Assembly (NCBI GenBank): GCA_021789795.1
Contig: JAJYJA010000078.1
Location: forward strand, 1 to 10,312
From: Deltaproteobacteria bacterium
GTDB lineage: Bacteria > Desulfobacterota > Desulfobulbia > Desulfobulbales > VMSU01
Length of the DNA: 10,312 nt
Reading direction: 5' to 3'
Positions 1-6,421 of this stretch are shown here, in pieces. The number at the start of each line of letters is the position of its first letter. The first letter of the stretch is position 1. Below the pieces are notes generated by a model. The model saw only the letters and a program-made list of their open reading frames with translations, was not told the DNA's origin and did no database searches. The position numbers and the translations under genes were made by a program.

Positions 1-60
1 CCGAACGAGCCAAACCGCCACGCAACGCAGTAGATCGGTCTTTTTGCGACGCCATCAAAG
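1..60. repeat. Possible dispersed intergenic repeat fragment
   Basis: No gene is visible here. Read on the minus strand, the stretch contains GGCGTCGCAAAAAGACCG followed shortly by ACTGCGTTGCG. This resembles a short intergenic repeat I recall from several deltaproteobacterial genomes, where a GTCGCAAAAAG core is followed by CTGCGTTGCG. That resemblance is memory, not a search result. It lies directly after the stop codon of the receiver-PilZ gene and is cut by the window edge, so its full length is unknown. No T-tract terminator is visible for that gene here. Confidence 0.35.
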
Positions 61-804
61 TTAAGCGGAGGTCTCCTGCCCCTCCTGTGACTGGGAGAGG
101 ATCTGCTCCAGCCGCTCCTGCCCCGGCCCGGAGAGTTGCAGAAACTTGAGCCCCAAGCGGATGAGCTTAGGGGTCTGATCCGGATGCCGGTCGATGACCA
201 GGAGGTTGGAGACCACCGCCCGGATCTCGCCCACCTGCACCGGCCCGTCCTCGCCGGCGAAGATCAGGGTCAGCATACAGGGATAGGCGCTGTTCAACTG
301 CGGCTCCATCTCGAACTCGCACAAGGCCCCGCCCAGGCTGATGTTCTGCACCGAGGCCGCTATCCGCACCTGGCGCTGCTCGATGACCGACTGGGTGTCA
401 AGCAGGCTGTAGCGCTTGGCCTGACGCAGGGCGGCCGGACTGCACACCCGGTCGATGGCCTGGGCCAAGGCCTCTGCCGAACAGGGCAGGGCCAGATAGG
501 CGTTCCCGGCCAATTCGGCGGCCAGCTCCAAATGCTCCCGCTGGTCGTTGACCAACAGCAGGAAGGGGATGGCCGGCCCGTTGCCGCCGGCGGCGGCCCG
601 GCGGCAGAAATCCAAGCCCTTCCGGTCGTGGATGTCCCAGCCGTAGAGAATCAGGTGCACCGTGCTCCGGGCGATGACCCCCTTGGCCTGACCGATGCCG
701 GCGGCCTCGGAGATCACCGCGTCGTTCAGACTGGACAAAATCCGGGCCTGGAGCACCCGGCGCATCATGTCGGATTCCTCAACGATAAGAATATGCCTGG
801 CCAT
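61..804 (-). CDS. Degenerate receiver domain fused to PilZ c-di-GMP-binding domain
   Basis: A 247-residue, probably cytosolic signalling protein. Residues 4-120 have a response-regulator receiver layout: the acidic cluster E9-E10 and D12, the strand HLILYGW (50-56), and the late strand YLALPC (103-108). The usual phospho-accepting Asp aligns with G55 and the conserved Lys before the late Pro aligns with L106, so this is probably a pseudo-receiver that cannot be phosphorylated normally. The C-terminal part looks like a PilZ domain, with RQAKR (127-131, the RxxxR motif) and NISLGG (154-159, the [D/N]xSxxG motif). These are the canonical c-di-GMP ligands and are intact. The start is an ATG preceded by GGAGGGG at a good distance. 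It is divergent from the permease gene with 90 bp between them. Its likely role is as a c-di-GMP effector for motility, adhesion or envelope output; the partner is unknown. Confidence 0.8.
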   Translation of the reverse strand: MARHILIVEESDMMRRVLQARILSSLNDAVISEAAGIGQAKGVIARSTVHLILYGWDIHDRKGLDFCRRAAAGGNGPAIPFLLLVNDQREHLELAAELAGNAYLALPCSAEALAQAIDRVCSPAALRQAKRYSLLDTQSVIEQRQVRIAASVQNISLGGALCEFEMEPQLNSAYPCMLTLIFAGEDGPVQVGEIRAVVSNLLVIDRHPDQTPKLIRLGLKFLQLSGPGQERLEQILSQSQEGQETSA

Positions 805-806
805 AA

Positions 807-815
807 CCCCTCCGC
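807..815 (-). promoter_or_regulatory. Ribosome binding site of the receiver-PilZ gene
   Basis: On the minus strand GCGGAGGGG stands 2 nt before the ATG, which puts the GGAG core about 6 nt from it. It supports the chosen start of the receiver-PilZ gene. Confidence 0.6.
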
Positions 816-894
816 CTGGTTGTTCGCTTAACCGCGCCTAAACCGCCCTCCCTCTCATGGTGGCAAAAATCACCCCTTTTGGCCAGCGTTTTTA

Positions 895-2391
895 ATGACC
901 AACGCCCCTGTCCCCCCAAAAACGCCTGGGCCCCAGACGCCGCGCCGTCTGCCCGACTCGCTGTGGGCCTTCTCCACCTACTTCGCCGAGGGCTTCCCCT
1001 ACACCGTCATCCGCATCGTCTCGGCCCTGTTTTTCCGCGACCGGGGGATGAGCCTGGAGGCCCTGGGGGTCACCTCCGTCTTCGGTCTGCCCTGGGCGTT
1101 GAAGTTTCTCTGGGGGCCGCAGGTGGACGCCTACGGCAGCAAGCGGCGCTGGCTGGTACTCTCCGAGTCCCTGCTCTGTCTGGTGATCCTGCTCGTCGTC
1201 CCCGCCTGCCGGGAGACAAACGGCGTCACCCTGGTGGCGCTCATCCTCTTCGCCGGCAGTTGGATCGCCGCCACCCACGATATCGCCATCGACGGTTTCT
1301 ATCTGGAGGCCCTGGACCAAACGGGCCAGGCCCGCTACCTGGGGCTCAGGGTCATGGCCTATCGGATCGCCATGATGACCGGGGCCGGGGCGGTGGCCAC
1401 CCTGGGGGCCAGATACGGCTGGCCACTCGCCTTTGGCGTCTCCGGCCTGCTCATGACCGGGCTCTGCCTGACCCACTGGCGACTACTACCCCACCCGGAG
1501 GCCGAGAGCCACCCCGCGCCCTGGCCGTCGTTCGTCCGCGCCCTTAAGGCGCACCCGGCCTGGGTCGCGGCCGGGGCGGCCCTTATCCTGCTGGCGCTGG
1601 CCACCGGCCGGCGGGCGGTAAGCGGCGGCCTCGGCCAGGCGGCGGGCCGGCTGCCCGAGCTGATCGCCAGCCTCCTGTTCGCCGGCCTGCTGGGGGTCTG
1701 GCTACTGCGCCGCCGCCTGCACGGCTGGCTGCTTACGCATCCCCAAGGCTTCTACGGTCGGGCCTTCCTCTCCTTTATCGACCGGCCCCGGATCGGGGTG
1801 ACGGTGGGCTTCATCACCTTGAGCCGTACCGGCGAGTACCTCTTCTCCAGCATGTACTCGCCCTTTCTCATCGATCTGGGGCTTAAGGCCCACTACGGCT
1901 GGATCTCGGCCCTGGTTGGTCTGCCCTGCTCAATCGGCGGGGCCATGCTCGGCGGCTGGCTAATCGGCCGCCACAGCCTCCGCCGGATGATCTGGCCCTT
2001 CCTGCTGCTTCAGAACCTGAGCATCCTGGTCTACCTGCCCCTGGCCCATCATTTTTCAGGTATTATTTCAGACAAGCTCGCTAATCAAGGGCAAGCGGCG
2101 GCCAACCCGGCCTTGCTGACCGCCATCGCCGCCGCCCACGGCCTCGACCAACTGGCCGCCGGCCTGGGCACCGCGGTGTTGATGACCTTCCTGATGCGCA
2201 TCTGCCAGCCGGAATTCAAGGCCTCGCATTACGCCATTGGCACCGGCCTCATGGGCCTGACCGGTCTCTACGCCGGCCTGGCGAGCGGTTTCCTTACCCA
2301 CTGGCTGGGCTACGGATACTTCTTCGGCCTAAGCTTCCTGCTCTCCCTGCCGGGCATGTTGCTAGTTTTTTTTCTTCCTCTTGAGCAGTAA
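895..2391 (+). CDS. ampG: AmpG-like MFS permease (muropeptide transporter family)
   Basis: A 498-residue, very hydrophobic inner-membrane protein. Characteristic AmpG-family signatures are YFAEGFPY (29-36), LPWALKFLWGPQVDAYG (65-81), ATHDIAIDGF (126-135, like the ATQDI-type motif of AmpG), and near the C-terminus GLGTAVLMTFLMRIC (423-437) followed by ASHYAIGTGLMGL. The length is close to E. coli AmpG (491 aa). Known AmpG proteins import GlcNAc-anhydroMurNAc peptides for cell-wall recycling, and in some bacteria this feeds beta-lactamase induction. No ampC/ampR or recycling gene is visible nearby, so the substrate is inferred from family only; related PAT-family permeases carry other solutes. 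The ATG has no convincing Shine-Dalgarno sequence (CCAGCGTTTTTA precedes it), so the start is less certain than the family. It ends TAA, then a short repeat and a convergent terminator follow. Confidence 0.75.
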   Translation: MTNAPVPPKTPGPQTPRRLPDSLWAFSTYFAEGFPYTVIRIVSALFFRDRGMSLEALGVTSVFGLPWALKFLWGPQVDAYGSKRRWLVLSESLLCLVILLVVPACRETNGVTLVALILFAGSWIAATHDIAIDGFYLEALDQTGQARYLGLRVMAYRIAMMTGAGAVATLGARYGWPLAFGVSGLLMTGLCLTHWRLLPHPEAESHPAPWPSFVRALKAHPAWVAAGAALILLALATGRRAVSGGLGQAAGRLPELIASLLFAGLLGVWLLRRRLHGWLLTHPQGFYGRAFLSFIDRPRIGVTVGFITLSRTGEYLFSSMYSPFLIDLGLKAHYGWISALVGLPCSIGGAMLGGWLIGRHSLRRMIWPFLLLQNLSILVYLPLAHHFSGIISDKLANQGQAAANPALLTAIAAAHGLDQLAAGLGTAVLMTFLMRICQPEFKASHYAIGTGLMGLTGLYAGLASGFLTHWLGYGYFFGLSFLLSLPGMLLVFFLPLEQ

Positions 2392-2412
2392 CCAGATCCC
2401 GCGCCTGGCATA

Positions 2413-2453
2413 TCGGCCCTTTTGCTTGGCCATCGGTTACTTCCGGCGAGATC
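2413..2453 (+). repeat. Short repeat, copy 1 (after ampG)
   Basis: A 41-nt stretch beginning 21 nt after the ampG stop matches 10040-10081 (minus strand) at about 35 positions with one gap. The shared core is CCCTTTTGCTT-R-GCCATCGG-Y-TAC, then CGAGA a little further on. Inside it TGGCC-ATC-GGTTA can fold as a 5-bp RNA stem using two G-U pairs. The second copy has TAGCC-ATC-GGCTA. Both copies lie at or just after the 3' end of a gene on that gene's sense strand. Confidence 0.6.
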
Positions 2454-2472
2454 GTCAGGGGGGTTCAGGCGC

Positions 2473-2523
2473 AAAAAAAAGGCCGGGCCGGGAGACCTCA
2501 ACTCCTGGTCTCCCGGCCCGGCC
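2473..2523 (-). terminator. Rho-independent terminator of ompH
   Basis: A perfect 17-bp inverted repeat, GGCCGGGCCGGGAGACC at 2481-2497 and its complement at 2507-2523, encloses a 9-nt loop. On the minus strand the stem is followed at once by eight T residues (A8 at 2473-2480). It begins 65 nt after the ompH stop. No T-tract follows on the plus strand, so it is an intrinsic terminator mainly for ompH, although the strong stem could also hinder plus-strand transcripts from ampG. Confidence 0.92.
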
Positions 2524-2588
2524 TGGTGGCGCGGACGACAGGCCTATAATCCGCCGCCGGGCGGGGCCTATCCGCTCCTCCTCTGCGG

Positions 2589-3161
2589 CTACTTCTTGGC
2601 CTTGGGGGTGGTGGCGGTGTTGACGTTTAAGGTGGGCAGCTTGGCGTCCAGGGCCTTGATCACCTGGTCGCTGATGTCCAGGGAGTCGGCGGCGTAGAGC
2701 AGGCCGTTGCTCCGCGACTTCTCGAAGATCAACGAGATGCCCTCCGTCTTGCCGATGTCGTTGATGATCGTCTGCAACTCCTTGAACAACGGATCAAGCA
2801 CCTTCCGCTCCAGTTGCTTCATCTCGAACTGGGCGTCCTCCACCTTGAGCTGATACTCGCGCATCTTCTTCTGGTAGTCCCGCTCCTTGCTGGCCTTCAC
2901 CTCGTCGCTCCAGGCCGAGCCCTTCTTCTCGATCTCGTCCGCCATCGCCTTCAAGGCATCCTGATCGCCCTTGAACTTGGGCTGCAACTCGGCCTTCTTG
3001 GCCTCCAGGGCCTTACGGGCCTCGGCCCCGGCCTTGGACTTTTCGATGACCTGCTGGACGTTGAAGGTGGCGATCTTAAGCTGATCCGCCGCCAGGGCCG
3101 GGGTGGCGCCGGCGATGAGCAGGGCGCAGAGGGCGCAAAATGCGATTCTTAACGATTTCAT
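2589..3161 (-). CDS. OmpH/Skp-family periplasmic chaperone
   Basis: A 190-residue periplasmic protein. Residues 1-24 form a signal peptide: a Lys/Arg start, hydrophobic FCALCALLIAGA, and ATPALA before the predicted cleavage. The mature start ADQLKIATFNVQQVIEKS (25-42) is the typical OmpH first strand and helix. Residues about 40-135 are a long charged helix rich in K, E, A and Q, expected to form the coiled-coil tentacles. The end, GISLIFEKS with LDISDQVIKALD, is the usual C-terminal strand and helix. Skp proteins are trimers that hold unfolded outer-membrane proteins for the BAM complex. The ATG at 3161 was chosen because it gives a clean signal peptide; the frame is open upstream to 3272, but that would run through the pal terminator. 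Family members usually sit beside bamA and lpxD; here the gene stands alone with its own terminator. It is somewhat longer than E. coli Skp (161 aa). Confidence 0.88.
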   Translation of the reverse strand: MKSLRIAFCALCALLIAGATPALAADQLKIATFNVQQVIEKSKAGAEARKALEAKKAELQPKFKGDQDALKAMADEIEKKGSAWSDEVKASKERDYQKKMREYQLKVEDAQFEMKQLERKVLDPLFKELQTIINDIGKTEGISLIFEKSRSNGLLYAADSLDISDQVIKALDAKLPTLNVNTATTPKAKK

Positions 3162-3236
3162 GTCCGTTTCCAATCCTTTCAGGTAAAGATAATTAACCTC
3201 CCGGCCAGAGGGCGAAGACCTGCTCCTCCGCCGGAC

Positions 3237-3282
3237 AAAAAAAAACCGCGGCGCATCTTCGTGCGAAGACATTCCGCGGTTT
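3237..3282 (-). terminator. Rho-independent terminator of pal
   Basis: AAACCGCGG (3243-3251) pairs with CCGCGGTTT (3274-3282), and an inner stem TCTTC/GAAGA (3256-3260, 3265-3269) lies between them. On the minus strand the hairpin runs directly into nine T residues (A9 at 3237-3245). It lies 47 nt after the pal stop and 75 nt before the ompH start, so it probably separates the two minus-strand genes into different transcripts. Confidence 0.9.
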
Positions 3283-3329
3283 CAACCAAACGGCGGCGGG
3301 CTGTTCGGCCAGCAACCGCCAGGACTTAC

Positions 3330-3875
3330 TTACTGCTGGACGAAGTCGTCGCGGCGGTTCTGAGACCAAGCCAGCTCGTCGTGACCGAAGTTCAGCGGCT
3401 TCTCGGAGCCGAAGCTGATGGTGTTCATCCGGGCGGCCGCAACACCCATGTTGGCCAGGTACTTCTTGGCGGCATTGGCGCGGCGCTGACCCAGGGCCAG
3501 GTTGTACTCCTTGGTGCCCCGCTCGTCGCAGTTGCCCTCGATTCTGATCTTGACGCTGGCGTTATCCTTCAGATAGGAGGCGTTGGTCTGCATCCGGCTC
3601 TTCTGGTCCGCCCGGACGACCGACTTGTCGAAGTCGAAATAGACCGGCAGCATGGGGGCGGTGGTCCGGCCCTCCAGGATGTTCGAGGCGGCACTCGCGG
3701 GCGGAGTGGTATCCAAACCCTCGGGGGCGCCCGGCGCGACGTTGCTCTCCTGACTGGCAGCGGCGGGGGCGGCGGCCTCCTCCGCCTTCACCTTCTTCTG
3801 GCTACAGCCACCCGCCATGAACAGGGCGCCCAGCATGACACCTAACGCAGCGTACTTCAGATAACCTTTAACCAT
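3330..3875 (-). CDS. pal: Peptidoglycan-associated lipoprotein Pal
   Basis: A 181-residue outer-membrane lipoprotein. The N-terminus has a basic start, a hydrophobic stretch, and a lipobox ending MAGGC, with C24 as the lipidated residue. A low-complexity Ala/Pro/Glu tether (about 30-70) follows, then an OmpA-like peptidoglycan-binding domain: VYFDFDKS (78-85), IEGNCDERGTKEYNLALGQ (112-130) with RRANAAKKYL after it, and SQNRRDDF (171-178). The Asp and Arg residues of these motifs bind diaminopimelate in known OmpA-like domains. The GNCDERGT variant, in place of GHTDERGT, is one I associate with deltaproteobacterial Pal. Pal normally works with TolB and TolQRA in outer-membrane constriction, but no tol gene is adjacent here and the gene appears to be transcribed alone. 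The start is supported by GGGAGGAAG six nt ahead of the ATG, and a promoter candidate lies upstream. Confidence 0.93.
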   Translation of the reverse strand: MVKGYLKYAALGVMLGALFMAGGCSQKKVKAEEAAAPAAASQESNVAPGAPEGLDTTPPASAASNILEGRTTAPMLPVYFDFDKSVVRADQKSRMQTNASYLKDNASVKIRIEGNCDERGTKEYNLALGQRRANAAKKYLANMGVAAARMNTISFGSEKPLNFGHDELAWSQNRRDDFVQQ

Positions 3876-3932
3876 TGTCTTCCTCCCATAGTTATACTTT
3901 AGTTTTCCTACCCCAATAAGCAGGAATTACTT

Positions 3933-3961
3933 ATGATAAAAAAACCCAAGTAAAATTTCAA
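3933..3961 (-). promoter_or_regulatory. Putative sigma70-type promoter of pal
   Basis: On the minus strand TTGAAA (3961-3956) is separated by exactly 17 nt from TATCAT (3938-3933). These are 4/6 and 4/6 matches to the TTGACA and TATAAT consensus, in an AT-rich stretch. Transcription would start near 3926 and leave a leader of about 50 nt before the pal ATG. Prediction from sequence only. Confidence 0.5.
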
Positions 3962-3972
3962 TCCCTATTTAC

Positions 3973-4014
3973 AAAAAAAATGGCCCTGCCGGCGCCTAAG
4001 CTGGCCGGCGCCAG
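3973..4014 (-). terminator. Terminator-like GC hairpin with T8 tract, no assigned gene
   Basis: The 9-mer GCCGGCGCC occurs twice (3988-3996 and 4004-4012), and its palindromic parts allow two alternative 6-bp stems: GGCGCC with GGCGCC (3991-3996, 4007-4012) or GCCGGC with GCCGGC (3988-3993, 4004-4009). On the minus strand eight T residues follow closely (A8 at 3973-3980). It looks like an intrinsic terminator, yet no minus-strand gene is visible to its right before glgP begins. It may end a small or antisense RNA, or block read-through into the pal promoter. Confidence 0.4.
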
Positions 4015-4213
4015 ACAACTTTATCGAAATGATGAATTGACAGTCCTCCTCTTTTCTGCGAATTTAACTTAAAACTTCTTAAAGAAAATCGACTCTCCCG
4101 CAGACGCCAAACTCACCTCGCAAACCAACCAAAATGCCAGCGAATATAACGCGTCCGGCGAATTTAGCAAACACAATCCGCCACCGAACAAAAAAAAACC
4201 GGTATTCTAAGAC
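4015..4213. promoter_or_regulatory. AT-rich upstream region of glgP
   Basis: No gene is visible in this stretch. A perfect -35-like TTGACA is at 4037-4042 on the plus strand, but the matching -10 position (around 4060-4066, GAATTTA) is poor. Three similar 11-mers follow: GCGAATTTAAC (4058-4068), GCGAATATAAC (4140-4150) and GCGAATTTAGC (4158-4168). The last two are spaced 18 nt apart and could be operator half-sites. An A8 run stands at 4191-4198. None of these is proven. Confidence 0.25.
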
Positions 4214-6397
4214 ATGGGCAACAGCGCGATCCTGGAAGGAATGATAGCAAGCAATAAATATGGGGCTTTTTTTGGGGTAAAACAAGAGACCCTGGATGCC
4301 GTCTGGGCGGCGCTCACCGACCCGGCGGGCCACTCCGTCACCTACGTCAGCATGGAGATCGGGGCCGACAACGACGCCCACAACCCAGTCAAGGAGCGAC
4401 TCCAAAAGCTGCCCTTCAGCAGCAAGGACGCCCGGCTCAAGTACTTCGCGAGCAAGTTTCTGCACGACCCGGGCAAGATCCCCAACTACAGCGGCGGCCT
4501 GGGGGTGCTGGCCGGCGACACCTTGAAGAGCTACGCCGACTGCGCCATCCCGGCGCTCGCCATCTCGCTCCTCTACCGCAAGGGCTATTTCTCCCAGCTC
4601 ATCGACTCCCGGGCCGGACAGATCGCCTACTCGACCCAGTGGCGACCCGAGGAAACCTCCAACCTCTACCTGCTGAAAGACCCGCAGAACCCCGACATCC
4701 CCCTCCAGATCGAGATCCCCTTCTACGAACGGGGCGACCGCCGGGTGAACGCCTACGCCAACCTGTGGATGAAGATGGAAATCAGTTCGACCCTGGACTT
4801 CTTCGTCCCCGAGATCCTCCTAGACTACAGCGTCGTCACCTCGCCGCCCTGGGTACGCAAGGCCGCCGAGCACCTCTACGACAGCCGCAGCGAACGCTCG
4901 AAGATCATCCAGCGCCGCCTCCTGGGGGCGGGGGTGATCCCGGTGATGAGCGCCCTGGGCGTCACCTCCAACACCATCCACCTAAACGAGCAGCACGGGG
5001 TGTCGGTGGTGCTGCACTTGATCGCCGAACAGCTAAAGCAGCGCTTCGGCGACGACTACCCCCTGGTGGCCGAGGATCGCGACATCCTGATGGCCGCCGA
5101 AAAGGCGGCGCAGCGGATGGTCTATACCATCCACACCCCGGTCAGGGCGGGCCACGACCGCTTCAGCCGGGACCTGTTCGCCGAGATCGGCCACTCCTTC
5201 TGCCAGCGGGTGCTGGGGCTCCTGGCCCAGGATCAGGACAACCCCGGCCTGTTCAACTTCACCGACCTGGCGATGCGGATCAACCGGGCCACCAACAGCG
5301 TCAGCCGCATCCACCAGGAGGTCACCCGCAAGCAGTTCCCACGCTACGCCAGCAAGATCAAGGCGGTGACCAACGGCGTCCACCACCTGACCTGGATCAG
5401 CGCCGCCAAGGCCGAGCTCTACGACAGCTTCCGGGAGCTGAACCACTGGCGCCAGGATCCGGGCGCCTTTGCCAACGCCGACAAACTGTTCGAAAACAAC
5501 AGGTTCCGCACCTACCTGGAGCAGGCCTGGCTGACTGACACCACCCGCCTGACCAACTACATCAACGCCATGCTGGTTCAGCACCGCAACCAGATGCACG
5601 AGACCTGGATCGATCCGCCCAACTACATCACCCACCTGGACGAAAAGGCCCGCAACCTCACACCGGACACCCTGACCATCGGCTTCGCCCGCCGCTTCTC
5701 GACCTACAAGCGGGCCGACCTCATCTTCGACAACATCGACACCCTGGCCCGGCTGGTGCTCGAACACCAGTGGCCGGTAAACTTCGTCTTCGCCGGCAAG
5801 GCCCACCCCAACGACGAGCCGGGCAAGGGGATCATCAAGCTGCTCCTCGACCGGCAGCAGGAACTATACGAGAAGAGCCGGGGCCTGGCCAAGCTGGTGT
5901 TCATCCCCGACTACGACATGGCAATCGCCAAGCTGATGGTGGCCGGGGTGCACGCCTGGCTCAACACCCCCAAACGCCCGCTGGAGGCCAGCGGCACCAG
6001 CGGCATGAAGGCGGCCCTCAACGCGGTGCCCAACATCAGCACCATGGACGGCTGGTGGGTGGAGGGCTATCACGGCGGCCAGACGGGCTGGAAATTCGGC
6101 ATCGAGACCACGGTCACCGAGGCCTGCCTGAGCGAGGACGCCGCCTGCCTGCTCTACGACCAGGACTCAACCTCCTTCTACCGGCTTTTCCCCGAGATCC
6201 TAAGCGAGTTCTACGACCAGACCAAGCGGCACCGGCTCATCGACCGCTGCCTCCACAACATCGCCCTAAACGCCCCCATCTTCAACACCCACCGGGTGAC
6301 CGCCGAATACGTGCGCCTCTACGGCCTGCCCCTGCCCGGGCCGGTCGCCAGACGGATCGACAAGCTCTCGGAGCTGTACCACAGCAACCCGGAATAA
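4214..6397 (+). CDS. glgP: Alpha-glucan (glycogen) phosphorylase, GT35
   Basis: A 727-residue cytosolic, PLP-dependent enzyme that releases glucose-1-phosphate from the non-reducing ends of glycogen or maltodextrin. It has the GT35 layout of the shorter bacterial form (Thermotoga AgpA is about 720 aa). Visible motifs are SGGLGVLAGDTLKSYAD (from residue 93), IHLNEQHGV, IHTPVRAGHDRF, TNGVHHLTW, RFSTYKR (R494 and K499 matching the phosphate-binding Arg/Lys), and EASGTSGMKAALN, with K599 as the expected PLP lysine. GGQTGWKFG follows. The start at 4214 is the first possible one, because an in-frame TAA lies 6 nt upstream; it has no good ribosome binding site. The ATG at codon 10 follows GGAAGGA, but too closely to be preferred. 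The next gene, nikR, starts 24 bp after the stop and may be co-transcribed. No other glycogen gene is in the window. Confidence 0.92.
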   Translation: MGNSAILEGMIASNKYGAFFGVKQETLDAVWAALTDPAGHSVTYVSMEIGADNDAHNPVKERLQKLPFSSKDARLKYFASKFLHDPGKIPNYSGGLGVLAGDTLKSYADCAIPALAISLLYRKGYFSQLIDSRAGQIAYSTQWRPEETSNLYLLKDPQNPDIPLQIEIPFYERGDRRVNAYANLWMKMEISSTLDFFVPEILLDYSVVTSPPWVRKAAEHLYDSRSERSKIIQRRLLGAGVIPVMSALGVTSNTIHLNEQHGVSVVLHLIAEQLKQRFGDDYPLVAEDRDILMAAEKAAQRMVYTIHTPVRAGHDRFSRDLFAEIGHSFCQRVLGLLAQDQDNPGLFNFTDLAMRINRATNSVSRIHQEVTRKQFPRYASKIKAVTNGVHHLTWISAAKAELYDSFRELNHWRQDPGAFANADKLFENNRFRTYLEQAWLTDTTRLTNYINAMLVQHRNQMHETWIDPPNYITHLDEKARNLTPDTLTIGFARRFSTYKRADLIFDNIDTLARLVLEHQWPVNFVFAGKAHPNDEPGKGIIKLLLDRQQELYEKSRGLAKLVFIPDYDMAIAKLMVAGVHAWLNTPKRPLEASGTSGMKAALNAVPNISTMDGWWVEGYHGGQTGWKFGIETTVTEACLSEDAACLLYDQDSTSFYRLFPEILSEFYDQTKRHRLIDRCLHNIALNAPIFNTHRVTAEYVRLYGLPLPGPVARRIDKLSELYHSNPE

Positions 6398-6410
6398 AAC
6401 CTCAAGGCCT

Positions 6411-6416
6411 AAAGGA
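6411..6416 (+). promoter_or_regulatory. Ribosome binding site of nikR
   Basis: AAAGGA stands 5 nt before the ATG at 6422, inside the 24-bp gap after glgP. It supports the chosen nikR start and translation from a shared mRNA. Confidence 0.55.
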
Positions 6417-6421
6417 ACCCC

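Noticed and set aside
136..831. Plus-strand open frame opposite the receiver-PilZ gene
   Set aside because: No recognisable motif and typical antisense composition, while the minus strand has PilZ motifs and a ribosome binding site.
857..875. GGTG-GCAAAAAT-CACC hairpin before ampG as a riboswitch
   Set aside because: It is only a 4-bp stem and lacks the conserved parts of any riboswitch class I know.
2481..2523. The 17-bp hairpin as terminator for ampG
   Set aside because: On the plus strand the stem is followed by TGGTGGCGC with no T-tract; the T8 tract is only on the minus strand.
3162..3272. In-frame upstream extension of the OmpH gene to an ATG at 3272
   Set aside because: It would begin inside the pal terminator hairpin, has charged low-complexity residues, and would bury the clear signal peptide that starts at 3161.
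3890..4213. A NikR operator in the pal/glgP intergenic region
   Set aside because: TATCAT and GTATAAC words are present, but no palindrome with the GTATGA-N16-TCATAC spacing could be found.
4241..4243. ATG at codon 10 of glgP as the true start
   Set aside because: GGAAGGA abuts the ATG, too close for a normal ribosome binding site. Neither start is well supported, so the first one after the in-frame stop was kept.
5033..5806. Minus-strand open frame inside glgP
   Set aside because: It is antisense to conserved phosphorylase motifs and has a V/G/D/Q-rich composition without a domain.
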